A stretch of DNA of 17,015 bases, from positions 1-17,015 of the forward strand of contig NZ_CVTB01000307.1 of assembly GCF_001050015.1 (NCBI RefSeq), in the 5' to 3' direction. A program made the position numbers and the translations under genes. The DNA comes from Mycolicibacterium malmesburyense (GTDB lineage Bacteria; Actinomycetota; Actinomycetes; Mycobacteriales; Mycobacteriaceae). Below, piece by piece: positions 1 to 6,958 of the stretch (positions are counted from its first letter, which is position 1; each line of letters starts with the position of its first letter). A model generated the notes under the pieces. The model was given only the letters and a program-made list of their open reading frames with translations. It was not told the DNA's origin and did no database searches.

Positions 1-332
1 CGGCGATCTCGGTGGCCGGACCCGCCAAGATCCCGACCCCGGGTCCCGGTCCCGGCCAGACCGCCTACGTGTTCACCGCGGTCGGCACGCCGGGGCCCGC
101 GGCCGAGCAGAAGCTGCCGCTCAACGTCACCTGGGTCAACCTGACCACCGGCAAGTCGGGCAGCGCGACGCTCAAGCCGCGGCCCGACATCAATCCCGAG
201 GGGCCGACCACGCTGACCGCGATCGCCGACACCGGCTCAGGCAGCATCCTGTCGACGATCTTCGGGCAGGTGACGACCACCGAACGGCAGTGTCAGTTCA
301 TGCCGACGATCGGCTCGACGGTCGTCCCGTGA
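1..332 (+). CDS. C-terminal part of a probable secreted hypothetical protein (5' end outside window)
   Basis: The frame is open from the left edge of the window to the TGA at 330-332, so the gene starts upstream. A GTG at 12 is in frame, but the codons before it read as an Ala/Ile/Ser/Val run ending in AGPA, which resembles the end of a signal peptide. The visible part has a Pro-Gly run (PTPGPGPG), then a Thr/Ser/Gly-rich stretch that looks like an extracellular beta domain, and a single Cys near the end (RQCQF). The function is not recognised. A secreted or cell-envelope protein is inferred from composition only. It converges on the DUF1059 gene across a gap that holds a hairpin. Confidence 0.55.
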   Translation, partial: AISVAGPAKIPTPGPGPGQTAYVFTAVGTPGPAAEQKLPLNVTWVNLTTGKSGSATLKPRPDINPEGPTTLTAIADTGSGSILSTIFGQVTTTERQCQFMPTIGSTVVP

Positions 333-366
333 CCGTCATCCCCGCTGAGCGACCGTGTTGCGCGCC

Positions 367-387
367 GACACGCCGCGTCAGCGTGTC
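367..387. terminator. Hairpin between convergent genes, candidate bidirectional terminator
   Basis: GACACGC at 367-373 and GCGTGTC at 381-387 form a perfect 7-bp inverted repeat with a 7-base loop. It lies in the 98-base gap between two convergent genes ending at 332 (plus) and 431 (minus). There is no T tract, which is common for mycobacterial terminators. The terminator role is inferred from position. Confidence 0.4.
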
Positions 388-430
388 CAAACGCGGTCAT
401 CCCCAGCTGGCGCGTGGGCCCGCGCGGGGA

Positions 431-577
431 TCAATAGGCCATGAAGAGGATCGCGTCCCGGTCGTAGTCGCGGCCGGGATGCGACTCGGAGAGGTGCGCT
501 TGCGCCTTCTCGACCAGATCGTCCTCATCCTTACCGACGATCGCTTCACCACACGGGCAGTTGAGGTGCGTCTTCAT
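431..577 (-). CDS. DUF1059 family small protein, 48 aa
   Basis: The minus strand from ATG (575-577) to TGA (431-433) encodes 48 residues beginning MKTHLNCPCGEAIVGKDEDD and ending DAILFMAY. The CPCG motif near the N-terminus, the central acidic and helical LVEKAQAHLSESH segment and the overall length match DUF1059, a family of small proteins of unknown function common in actinobacteria. The paired Cys plus the later His residues could bind a metal; that is inference. A good ribosome binding site (AAGGTGGGG) lies about three bases before the ATG. The gene diverges from the nitroreductase with 47 bases between the starts. Confidence 0.8.
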   Translation of the reverse strand: MKTHLNCPCGEAIVGKDEDDLVEKAQAHLSESHPGRDYDRDAILFMAY

Positions 578-613
578 ATCCCCACCTTCGCATAAGTCTT
601 CATCGACAGGCCC

Positions 614-619
614 AAGATA
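614..619 (-). promoter_or_regulatory. Possible -10 box for the DUF1059 gene
   Basis: The minus strand reads TATCTT here, matching the mycobacterial -10 pattern TANNNT. Transcription would start near 607, giving a leader of about 30 bases that carries the ribosome binding site of the DUF1059 gene. No clear -35 box is visible. On the plus strand, CAAGAT (613-618) lies six bases before the nitroreductase ATG and could be a weak leaderless promoter. Confidence 0.3.
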
Positions 620-624
620 TAGCC

Positions 625-1284
625 ATGGACCTCTCCGACGTCATGCGCACGACCGCCGCGGTGCGTGAATACACCGGCGACCCGCTCCCCGACGACGTCC
701 TCGAGCGCATCCTCGACAACGCCCGCTTCGCGCCGAGCGGCGGCAACCGCCAGGGCAACCGGGTCATCGTGGTCCGCGACCCCGCGACGCGCGAGGCGCT
801 GATCGAATGCGGGATACCCGGCGCGAAACGCTACATCGCACAACTGCGCAACGGCGAGAGCCCGTGGAATCCGTTGCATCCGTGCGGCGTTGACGCGGAG
901 ACCATCGCGGCCGTCGACGTTCCGAACCGGTCGCCGCTGCGCACCGCGGAGGTGGTGCTCGTGGTCTGCGTCGACCTCGGTGTGGTCGCGGCGTTCGACC
1001 AGCACCTCGATCGCGTCGGCCTGATCGCGGGTGCCTCGGTGTATCCGTTCGTGTGGAACATCCTTTTGGCCGCCCGCAATGAGGGCTACGGCGGCGTGCT
1101 CACCACCGCCGCGGTCGCCGAAGAGCCCCGCATCCGGGAACTACTCGCGATACCCGACAACTACGCGGTCGCCGCGCTCCTGCCGCTCGGAAAACCGGTC
1201 CGTCAGCTGACGAAGCTGACCCGCAGGCCCGTCTCCGAGATCGCCACCAGGGAGCGCTTCGACGGCGATCCGCTCACAGGCTGA
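625..1284 (+). CDS. Nitroreductase family flavoprotein, 219 aa
   Basis: This is a predicted FMN-dependent oxidoreductase of the nitroreductase fold, which reduces nitro-compounds, quinones or enones with NAD(P)H. The phosphate-binding segments of the family are visible: RTTAAVREY (Arg14) and ARFAPSGGNRQ (34-43). The C-terminal part has a GYGGVLTT segment, as in family members, followed by the hydrophobic AVAALLPLGKP strand. Length is normal. A segment around residues 70-95 (CGIPGAKRYIAQLRNGESPW onward) probably forms the lid over the active site, so the true substrate cannot be guessed. The ATG at 625 follows the divergent DUF1059 gene. No operon partner is evident, since 102 bases separate it from the next gene. 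Confidence 0.87.
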   Translation: MDLSDVMRTTAAVREYTGDPLPDDVLERILDNARFAPSGGNRQGNRVIVVRDPATREALIECGIPGAKRYIAQLRNGESPWNPLHPCGVDAETIAAVDVPNRSPLRTAEVVLVVCVDLGVVAAFDQHLDRVGLIAGASVYPFVWNILLAARNEGYGGVLTTAAVAEEPRIRELLAIPDNYAVAALLPLGKPVRQLTKLTRRPVSEIATRERFDGDPLTG

Positions 1285-1386
1285 CGCGTCGACACATGTT
1301 GACGTCCGATAACAGTTCGGTCGGCAACGAGACTCGATGTGGCAGAGCCGGTTCCGCCCGGTCGTGGTCCATGAGACCTTGGGGAT

Positions 1387-1776
1387 GTGACCTGCACGCT
1401 GGGCTACGCCACAGCAAGCAACGCCGAGCAGGGCCTCGAGGGTCAGCTGGCGGCGCTCAACGCTGCAGGCGTCGATCCGCGGCGGGTGTTCACCGACCGC
1501 CTCTCCGACTCCGCCGACCGCATCGGCGCGGGACTGCATGCGATGTTGAGCTACGCCCGCTCGGGCGACACCATCGTCGTCGTCGCGCTCGACCGGCTCG
1601 GCCGCACCGGCACCGAGGTCGTTCGCACCGTCGCCGAACTCTGCGAACGGGGCCTGCGACTGCGCACCCTCAAAGAGGGCATCGACACGGGAACCTCCAC
1701 CGGTCGCGTCGTCGCCGCGGTGATCAAAACGCTGGCCCGGCTCGACGCCGAGGACTCGGCGGTCGCTAGCCCTTAG
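1387..1776 (+). CDS. Serine-recombinase-like protein, catalytic domain only, 129 aa
   Basis: The protein aligns with the N-terminal domain of the resolvase/invertase family: LGYATASNAEQ, GVDPRRVFTD, DRIGAGLHAML, SGDTIVVVALDRLGRT and LKEGIDTGTSTGR. The nucleophile Ser (YATAS), the Asp of FTD, the Arg of DR and both Arg of the DRLGR motif are present. The Arg of the usual Y-x-R-V-S motif (Arg8 of gamma-delta resolvase) is Thr. It ends at 129 residues with only the start of the long E helix (LDAEDS), so the DNA-binding helix-turn-helix is missing. It may be an inactive or regulatory remnant. The GTG at 1387 has GACCTT six bases upstream, a weak leaderless -10. The stop overlaps the convergent HhH-GPD gene by 11 bases. 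Confidence 0.75.
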   Translation: MTCTLGYATASNAEQGLEGQLAALNAAGVDPRRVFTDRLSDSADRIGAGLHAMLSYARSGDTIVVVALDRLGRTGTEVVRTVAELCERGLRLRTLKEGIDTGTSTGRVVAAVIKTLARLDAEDSAVASP

Positions 1777-2353
1777 CGGCCTTCGTCGCCTTCGCGGCCG
1801 CCTTCGCCTGCTTCTTGTACGACCGCACCTTCTCCAGCGATCCGGCGTCGACGACGTCGGCCACCGACAGGAACGATCCGGCCTTCCCGTAGTCGCCGGC
1901 GGCCTTCTGCCAGCCCTGCGGCGTCACGCCGTACTGCTTGCCCAGCAGCGCCAGGAAGATCTTCGCCTTCTGCTCGCCGAACCCGGGCAGGGCCTTGAGC
2001 CGACGCAGCACCTCCGCGCCATCCGGGTCGCCCTCGGTCCACAACGCGGCCGCATCACCGCCGTAGCGGTCGACGATCAACTGCGCCAGCGCCTGGACGC
2101 GTTTAGCCATCGACCCCGGAAAGCGGTGAATCGCAGGCGTTTTCGAACACAACTCGGCGAACTTCTCGGGGTCGTAGTCGGCGATCTCCCGGACGTCGAA
2201 GCCCCCGAGGCGGTCGGCGATCTTCTTGGGACCGGCGAACGCCGCCTCCATCGGGTACTGCTGATCCAGCAGCATCCCGGTCAGCAGTGCGAACGGATTG
2301 GATTCGAGCAACGCGTCGGCCGCGGGATCTTGGACAAGCTGCAGTTTCGCCAC
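1766..2353 (-). CDS. HhH-GPD family DNA repair-like protein (Rv1156-like), 195 aa
   Basis: The protein has the HhH-GPD fold of base-excision glycosylases. LLTGMLLDQQ (about 22-32) matches the conserved helix at the start of the domain, and LKALPGFGEQKAKIFLALLG (119-138) is the helix-hairpin-helix. It fits the small conserved family TIGR03252, whose activity is unassigned. Compared with endonuclease III, the catalytic Lys position (GRKTA) is Gln (GEQKA), and no VDTH-like motif with the catalytic Asp follows, so glycosylase activity is doubtful. The C-terminus is Lys/Ala-rich (180-195), possibly for DNA contact. The GTG start at 2353 is supported by a TAAACT box exactly six bases upstream. It diverges from the histidine kinase with a 26-base gap. 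Confidence 0.82.
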   Translation of the reverse strand: MAKLQLVQDPAADALLESNPFALLTGMLLDQQYPMEAAFAGPKKIADRLGGFDVREIADYDPEKFAELCSKTPAIHRFPGSMAKRVQALAQLIVDRYGGDAAALWTEGDPDGAEVLRRLKALPGFGEQKAKIFLALLGKQYGVTPQGWQKAAGDYGKAGSFLSVADVVDAGSLEKVRSYKKQAKAAAKATKAAKG

Positions 2354-2359
2354 CTCGCC

Positions 2360-2365
2360 AGTTTA
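2360..2365 (-). promoter_or_regulatory. Leaderless -10 box for the HhH-GPD gene
   Basis: The minus strand reads TAAACT followed by six bases and the GTG start codon, the classic layout of a mycobacterial leaderless promoter. The last base of this box touches the AAGGTGG ribosome binding site (2365-2371) of the divergent histidine kinase, so the kinase promoter must lie inside the HhH-GPD coding region. Confidence 0.6.
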
Positions 2366-2379
2366 AGGTGGCCCCAATC

Positions 2380-3594
2380 ATGTCGGGCGAGCTCGCACTG
2401 CTTCTGGCGGCGGTGCTGATCCTGGCCGCGGTGGGTGCCGCGGTCATCGCGGTGCGCACCCGGCGCGTGGTGGCCACCCCCACCGAGCGCGCGGTACACG
2501 CCGCCCTGCACACCGCATCCCTGGCCGCCAGGGCGCTGCGCCAGGGTCTGGACACCGAATCCGCGAAGACCGCCGCGCCGTTCCTGCGCGGACTGACCGG
2601 CACGGAGGGCGTGGCGATGTTCGGCGGCGACGGCCGACTGCTCGCCCACGACCCACCCGACGCCGCGTTGTGGTCCGACGACGTACACGACGCCTGCGAA
2701 AGCGCCGCCGCCGAGTCCATCTCCGGCGAGCGCCGCGTCCTCACCCACGCCAGGACGTGGGCCGTCGTCGCCCAACCGCTGTTCACCGAGGGCAGTGAGG
2801 TGGTCGGTGTGCTCGTCGTGGTGACCACCCGCTCCCCCGCACCAGGGCTGCTCGGCGCCATCGGCGAGGTCGCCCGCTATGCCGCCAGCCAGATCGAACT
2901 CGCCGAACTCGACGCCTCCCGCGCGCGCCTGGACCGCGCCGAAGTCCTTGCGCTGCGCGCCCAGATCAGCCCGCACTTCATCTACAACGCGCTCAACACG
3001 ATCGCCTCGTTCGTGCGCACCGACCCCGACCGCGCGCGCGAGCTGATCCTCGAGTTCGCCGACTTCACCCGCTACTCGTTCCGCGCCGCCGGGCAATACA
3101 CCACGCTGTCGGACGAACTGCGCAACATCGACCGCTATCTCACCCTCGAACGGGCCCGCTTCGGTGACGCGCTGAGGGTGAAGCTGCAAGTCGCACCCGA
3201 AGTGCTCAACGTGGTGGTGCCGTTCCTGGCTCTGCAGCCCCTCGTGGAGAACGCGGTCCGGCACGGGTTCGCGGGCCGCGCCGGCGGCGAGATCGAGATC
3301 ATCGCGCGCGACGAAGGTTCGGACTGCGTCATCACGGTCGAGGACGACGGCGTCGGGATGGACCCGGACATGCTGCGAGCCGGTCCCGGTGACGCACTGG
3401 CCGACGGTTCACCCACTGCCAACGGTCATTCCGCGCATGTCGGGCTGACCAATGTCGACCATCGGCTGCGGGCTGCGTTCGGCAACGATTACGGTCTGGT
3501 GGTCGAGACGGCCATCGACGCGGGTACGCGAGTGGTCATGCGCGTGCCCAAATTTCGGTCGGGCGTGCGGGCCAGCGGAGGAGCGTTCGGGTGA
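2380..3594 (+). CDS. LytS-type sensor histidine kinase, 404 aa
   Basis: This is the membrane-bound sensor kinase of a LytS/LytTR two-component system. It has one predicted TM helix near the N-terminus (about 3-22), then a GAF-like sensor region (about 30-165), a His_kinase domain with AQISPHFIYNALN (phosphoacceptor His199), and an HATPase domain with LVENAVRHG (N box, Asn291), VEDDGVGMD (G1 box, 320-328) and HVGLTNVDHRL. The many TM helices of the 5TMR-LYT type are absent, so sensing is probably by the GAF-like domain. An upstream in-frame ATG at 2287 lies inside the divergent HhH-GPD gene, whereas the ATG at 2380 has AAGGTGG nine bases before it. The stop overlaps the regulator start (GTGA). 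In E. coli the related BtsS and PyrS sense pyruvate, so a carboxylate signal is likely given the downstream symporters. Confidence 0.9.
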   Translation: MSGELALLLAAVLILAAVGAAVIAVRTRRVVATPTERAVHAALHTASLAARALRQGLDTESAKTAAPFLRGLTGTEGVAMFGGDGRLLAHDPPDAALWSDDVHDACESAAAESISGERRVLTHARTWAVVAQPLFTEGSEVVGVLVVVTTRSPAPGLLGAIGEVARYAASQIELAELDASRARLDRAEVLALRAQISPHFIYNALNTIASFVRTDPDRARELILEFADFTRYSFRAAGQYTTLSDELRNIDRYLTLERARFGDALRVKLQVAPEVLNVVVPFLALQPLVENAVRHGFAGRAGGEIEIIARDEGSDCVITVEDDGVGMDPDMLRAGPGDALADGSPTANGHSAHVGLTNVDHRLRAAFGNDYGLVVETAIDAGTRVVMRVPKFRSGVRASGGAFG

Positions 3595-4352
3595 GCAGGT
3601 TAACCGTGCTTGCGGTCGACGACGAGGCACCCGCGCTCGACGAACTCGTATATCTGCTCCAACGACACACCGACATCGGCGACGTGCTGGCGTGCGGCGA
3701 CGCCACCTCGGCGCTGCGCGAACTCAACCGCCGACCGTTCGACGCGATCTTCCTCGACATCAACATGCCCGGGCTGTCCGGCATCGAGTTGGCCGGTGTG
3801 CTGGCCAACTTCTCGCACCGGCCCGCGGTCGTGTTCGTCACCGCCCACGACGACAAGGCCGTCGCCGCATTCGACGTCGGCGCGCTCGACTATCTGCTCA
3901 AGCCGATCCGCCAGGAACGCCTCGACGAGGCGGTACGCCGGGTGCTCGCCGCGCGGACGGCAGAACCCGCAGAGACGCCCGACGACGACGTCATACCCGC
4001 CGAACTCGGCGGCGTCACCCACCTCGTCCCACGCGACACCATCGGCTGGGTGGAGGCCGAGGGCGACTATGCGCGACTGCATTCCGCGTCAGGCTCGCAC
4101 CTGGTGCGAATTCCGTTGAGCACACTCGAAACCCGCTGGCGAGACAAGGGTTTCAAACGGGTGCACCGGTCGTATCTGGTCTCGCTGCGGATGGTCACCG
4201 GACTGCGCAGCAGCGACGGTTCGATGCTGGTGCGGCTGCGGGCCAACGGCGCCTCACCCGCGGTCGAACTGCCGGTGAGCCGGCGCCAGGCACGCGAACT
4301 GCGCGACCGTGTCGTGCGCGATCCGATGCGCAACCTTCGGCCCGATGACTGA
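3591..4352 (+). CDS. LytTR-family response regulator, 253 aa
   Basis: The receiver domain (1-118) has the acidic pair Asp10-Asp11, phosphoacceptor Asp56 in FLDINMPG, Thr84 in FVTAHD and Lys104 in DYLLKP. After a linker rich in Asp/Pro/Glu (about 122-138), the LytTR DNA-binding domain runs from about 148 to 245: IGWVEAEGDYARLH, IPLSTLETRW, FKRVHRSYLVSL and LPVSRRQAREL. LytTR proteins bind paired direct repeats and usually activate transporter genes beside them. The GTG start overlaps the kinase stop by four bases, and the stop overlaps the next start, so all four genes should be on one message. The partner kinase is certain from position. The target promoters are inferred to include its own operon and the second symporter module. 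Confidence 0.92.
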   Translation: MSRLTVLAVDDEAPALDELVYLLQRHTDIGDVLACGDATSALRELNRRPFDAIFLDINMPGLSGIELAGVLANFSHRPAVVFVTAHDDKAVAAFDVGALDYLLKPIRQERLDEAVRRVLAARTAEPAETPDDDVIPAELGGVTHLVPRDTIGWVEAEGDYARLHSASGSHLVRIPLSTLETRWRDKGFKRVHRSYLVSLRMVTGLRSSDGSMLVRLRANGASPAVELPVSRRQARELRDRVVRDPMRNLRPDD

Positions 4353-4719
4353 GCCCGCTCGCCCGCAGCGGCAACGCGTCGTCCTCGGCCAACGACGCGG
4401 CGCCCGCATGGTCCGCACCCGGGTCGAGGTGCAGGAACAGACTCTGGTCGGCGACGCGCTGGTACGCGGACTGGTCCGCGCCCAGCTCGGCCTGGCGCTG
4501 CGGCTGGCCGCGGTGGTGGTGTGCGTCGTGGTCGCAATCCCGTTGCTGAACGCGGCCTTTCCCCAACTCGCCGCACTGACCGTGTTCGGGGTCCGGCTGA
4601 ACTGGCTGGTGCTGGGGGCGCTGGTCTACCCCCTGCTCTACGGCGTGGGCAGGCTGTTCGTCCGGCTCGCCGAACAGGGCGAGCGCGACTTCGTCGGCGT
4701 CGTCGAGGGCGAACCGTGA
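4345..4719 (+). CDS. Two-TM membrane protein beside symporter, DUF485-like, 124 aa
   Basis: The ATG at 4345 overlaps the regulator stop and the TGA overlaps the GTG of the symporter, so translation is coupled on both sides. The first 45 residues are basic and cytoplasmic. Two hydrophobic helices follow (about 50-72 and 85-106), then a charged tail (RLAEQGERDFVGVVEGEP). Size, topology and position match the DUF485-type small membrane proteins that precede ActP/MctC symporters (for example YjcH before ActP in E. coli). Its sequence is clearly more divergent than the second copy at 6608, so the family assignment is tentative. A role as an accessory subunit or stabiliser of the symporter is inferred. 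Confidence 0.8.
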   Translation: MTEPARPQRQRVVLGQRRGARMVRTRVEVQEQTLVGDALVRGLVRAQLGLALRLAAVVVCVVVAIPLLNAAFPQLAALTVFGVRLNWLVLGALVYPLLYGVGRLFVRLAEQGERDFVGVVEGEP

Positions 4720-6455
4720 CTGGGTCCCCGCTGACGGCCGCCGCGTTGCTCGTGGCCGCGGTCGCGACCGTCGTGATCGGCTTCTACGGAGTGCGGCTGT
4801 CGCGCACCACCTCCGACTTCCTGGTGGCCTCGCGCACCGTGGGTTCACATTGGAACGCGGCGGCGATCTCCGGCGAATACCTCTCGGCGGCATCGTTTCT
4901 CGGCGTCGCCGGGCTGATCGCCAAATACGGTGCCGACGCGCTCTGGTACCCGGTGGGCTTCACCGCCGGATACCTCGGGCTGCTGTTGTTCGTCGCCGCG
5001 CCGCTGCGGCGTTCCGGCGCCTACACCGTGCCCGACTTCGCGGAGTTCCGCCTCGGTTCGGCGCGGCTGCGCAAGGTCGCCATGCTCGTCGTGGTCGTCA
5101 TCTGCGTGTTCTATCTGGTCCCGCAGTACCAGGGCGCCGGGTTGGCGCTCAAAACGCTTCTCGGCGTGCCGGTTTGGATCGGACCCCTGGTCGTCGGCGG
5201 CATCGTCATCGCCAACGTCGTCGCCGGTGGCATGCGATCGATCACGTTCGTGCAGGCCTTCCAGTACTGGCTCAAGCTGACCGCCGTCGCCATACCGGCC
5301 CTCGCCTTGCTCGGGTTGTTCGTCACCGACCGCGGCGAACTCGGCGGACCGCTGCCTCCGACCGTCTCCCAGCCCACCACCGTCGCCATCGAAACCGACG
5401 TCGTCGTCCAGGTCGAGCGCCCGGCGGGGATCACGGTCACCGGCACATTGGACGGCATGTCCGTTGACGGACAACCGATCCCGTCGCCCGGGCAACACAC
5501 CCTCGGCGAGGGAACGACGCTGACCCTGGCGGCGGGTTCGGCCACACCGGTGGTCGCCGACGCGCCGACCACCGGCACCGACTGGATCGCCTCGGGAGGC
5601 GGACTCGGCGGTGGCCATCCGCTCTACCAGGTGCTGTCGATCATCGTCGCGACATTCCTCGGCACCATGGGACTTCCGCACGTGTTGGTGCGCTTCTACA
5701 CCAATCCCGACGGCCGCGCGGCACGACGGACCGCGTTGGCGGTGATCGCCCTGCTGTCGCTCTTCTACCTGTTCCCGACGCTGCTCGGGGCATTCGCCCG
5801 GCTGTACGTGCCGCAACTGTTGATCACCGGAAACGCCGACGCCGCAGTGCTGTTGGCACCCGGGTCGGCGATCGGCGGGCCCGCCGGACAGATGCTCGCC
5901 GCGCTGGTCGCCGCCGGCGCGATCGCTGCCTTCCTCGCGACGTCGTCTGGTCTGCTGGTCAGCATCGCCGGTGCGCTGTCCACCGACGTGCTGCGCGGAC
6001 GCGTGCGCGATTTCCGGATCGCCGCGGTCGTCGGCGGGTTGATCCCCATCCCCCTCTCGCTGGCGACGACGGGTGGACTCGAGTTGTCTCGCAGTGTCGG
6101 GTTGGCGTTCGCCGTCGCCGCCTCGACACTGTGCCCGCTGCTGGTGCTCGGTATCTGGTGGCGGGGTCTGACGGCCGTCGGCGCCGTGTGCGGGCTGGTG
6201 GTCGGCGGCCTGCTCTCCGGCACGGCGGTGACCCTCGCGGTGACCGGCGCCATCGACGAGACGGCACTCGGCGGCTGGCCCGCCGTGATGATCGGCTATC
6301 CCGCCGCGGTGAGCGTGCCCGTCGCGTTCGCGACGATGATCCTGGCCAGCCGCATCGGTCGCGGCGCCGCGCCGGCCGACGTCGCACAGATCTTCGCCCG
6401 CATGCATGTTCCCGAACGGCTCGGCATGGGCGTCGAACGCCTCCCCCGGGCCTGA
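4716..6455 (+). CDS. Sodium:solute symporter, ActP/MctC-like, with enlarged loop, 579 aa
   Basis: This is a member of the SSS family with about 13 TM helices, expected to import a small carboxylate with Na+ or H+. NAAAISGEYLSAASFLGVAG (48-67) is the conserved unwound TM1 region, MRSITFVQAFQYWLK and GTMGLPHVLVRFYTNPDGR are further family motifs, and SSGLLVSIAGALSTDVLRG carries the late cation-site serines. The segment at about 205-300 (DRGELGGPLPP to GGGLGGGHP) is a Thr/Val/Pro/Gly-rich insert of roughly 95 residues predicted outside the membrane. The equivalent region of the downstream symporter is about half as long. The GTG at 4716 overlaps the previous stop and was preferred over the frame's earlier start at 4521, which lies inside that gene. 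The substrate is not known. Confidence 0.88.
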   Translation: MTGSPLTAAALLVAAVATVVIGFYGVRLSRTTSDFLVASRTVGSHWNAAAISGEYLSAASFLGVAGLIAKYGADALWYPVGFTAGYLGLLLFVAAPLRRSGAYTVPDFAEFRLGSARLRKVAMLVVVVICVFYLVPQYQGAGLALKTLLGVPVWIGPLVVGGIVIANVVAGGMRSITFVQAFQYWLKLTAVAIPALALLGLFVTDRGELGGPLPPTVSQPTTVAIETDVVVQVERPAGITVTGTLDGMSVDGQPIPSPGQHTLGEGTTLTLAAGSATPVVADAPTTGTDWIASGGGLGGGHPLYQVLSIIVATFLGTMGLPHVLVRFYTNPDGRAARRTALAVIALLSLFYLFPTLLGAFARLYVPQLLITGNADAAVLLAPGSAIGGPAGQMLAALVAAGAIAAFLATSSGLLVSIAGALSTDVLRGRVRDFRIAAVVGGLIPIPLSLATTGGLELSRSVGLAFAVAASTLCPLLVLGIWWRGLTAVGAVCGLVVGGLLSGTAVTLAVTGAIDETALGGWPAVMIGYPAAVSVPVAFATMILASRIGRGAAPADVAQIFARMHVPERLGMGVERLPRA

Positions 6456-6474
6456 TCGTCTTCCGCCGCTCGTC

Positions 6475-6494
6475 GTGAGCGATCGACCGCTCAC
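6475..6494. terminator. Perfect inverted repeat between the two symporter modules
   Basis: GTGAGCG (6475-6481) and CGCTCAC (6488-6494) form a perfect 7-bp stem around ATCGAC. It starts 20 bases after the stop of the first symporter. It could terminate the kinase/symporter operon or act as an operator for the second module. There is no T tract, so the sequence does not decide between the two. Confidence 0.35.
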
Positions 6495-6559
6495 CGCACG
6501 CGGTCCTGGCTTCGCCGTGTCGCGCCCGTCCGGCCTCGGCATGTGATCCACGTCTCTTC

Positions 6560-6565
6560 TAGCGT
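6560..6565 (+). promoter_or_regulatory. Possible -10 box for the DUF485/symporter module
   Basis: TAGCGT matches TANNNT and would start transcription near 6572, giving a leader of about 36 bases with the GAGGAG ribosome binding site at 6596-6601. TTGACA at 6565-6570 also looks like a -35 box, but no convincing -10 lies 16-18 bases after it. Two copies of CGTTNACA (6563-6570 and 6578-6585) sit here and may be a regulator site. Confidence 0.35.
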
Positions 6566-6607
6566 TGACAGTTGAGCCGTTCACACACCGACGTCGAGGA
6601 GCACACG

Positions 6608-6958
6608 ATGCCCCAGCTGGACCTGCCGCATCGGGACACCCCGATCAGCGGAGAGGAATATCGCGCCGTTCAAGCGAGCCCGGAGTTTCAGGAATTACGT
6701 TCCAGGCTGCGCCGCTTCGTCTTTCCGATGAGCGCGGTGTTTCTCATCTGGTACGCCGCCTACGTGATTCTGGGCGCCTTCGCCCACGACTTCATGGCGA
6801 TCAAGGTCTGGGGCGACATCAACGTCGGCCTGCTGATCGGTATCGGTCAGTTCGTCTCGACGTTCGTGATCACCGGGATCTACGTGCGCTTCGCGAACCG
6901 TGAGCTGGACCCGCGGGCCGAGGCCATCCGCACCGAGCTCGAAGGGGGTGCGGCATGA
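6608..6958 (+). CDS. DUF485 family membrane protein, 116 aa
   Basis: This two-TM protein has the DUF485 pattern: SPEFQELRSRLRRFVFPMSA leads into TM1 (about 38-60, FLIWYAAYVILGAFAHDF), then GDINVGLLIGIGQFVSTFVI (TM2, about 70-93), and YVRFANRELDPRA at the cytosolic end. Homologues are encoded directly before acetate or monocarboxylate symporters (yjcH before actP in E. coli; the small gene before mctC in Corynebacterium glutamicum). The ATG at 6608 has GAGGAG six bases upstream and is preferred over a TTG at 6572. The stop overlaps the symporter start (ATGA), so the two are translationally coupled. Confidence 0.92.
   Translation: MPQLDLPHRDTPISGEEYRAVQASPEFQELRSRLRRFVFPMSAVFLIWYAAYVILGAFAHDFMAIKVWGDINVGLLIGIGQFVSTFVITGIYVRFANRELDPRAEAIRTELEGGAA

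Noticed and set aside
290..595. Open frame on the plus strand over the DUF1059 gene
   Set aside because: Its translation has no family resemblance, and the minus-strand DUF1059 protein explains the sequence better.
1288..1303. Imperfect palindrome GTCGACACATGTTGAC after the nitroreductase
   Set aside because: One mismatch in 7-base arms and no clear promoter or terminator context; too weak to call an operator.
1387..1776. Recombinase-like gene as evidence of an insertion sequence or integron
   Set aside because: No inverted repeats, target duplications or partner transposase are visible around it.
2281..3264. Long minus-strand open frame opposite the histidine kinase
   Set aside because: Low-complexity Gly/Arg/His-rich antisense translation; the plus strand has all kinase motifs.
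6488..6497. CGCTCACCGC, also found in the core of both 54-bp repeats
   Set aside because: Only 10 bases are shared and the surrounding arms do not match, so it is not a third copy.
4845..6584. Very long minus-strand open frame (579 codons) opposite the first symporter
   Set aside because: The composition is Arg/Asp/Gly/His-rich with no domains, as expected for the antisense of a high-GC membrane-protein gene. The plus strand holds a clear SSS symporter.
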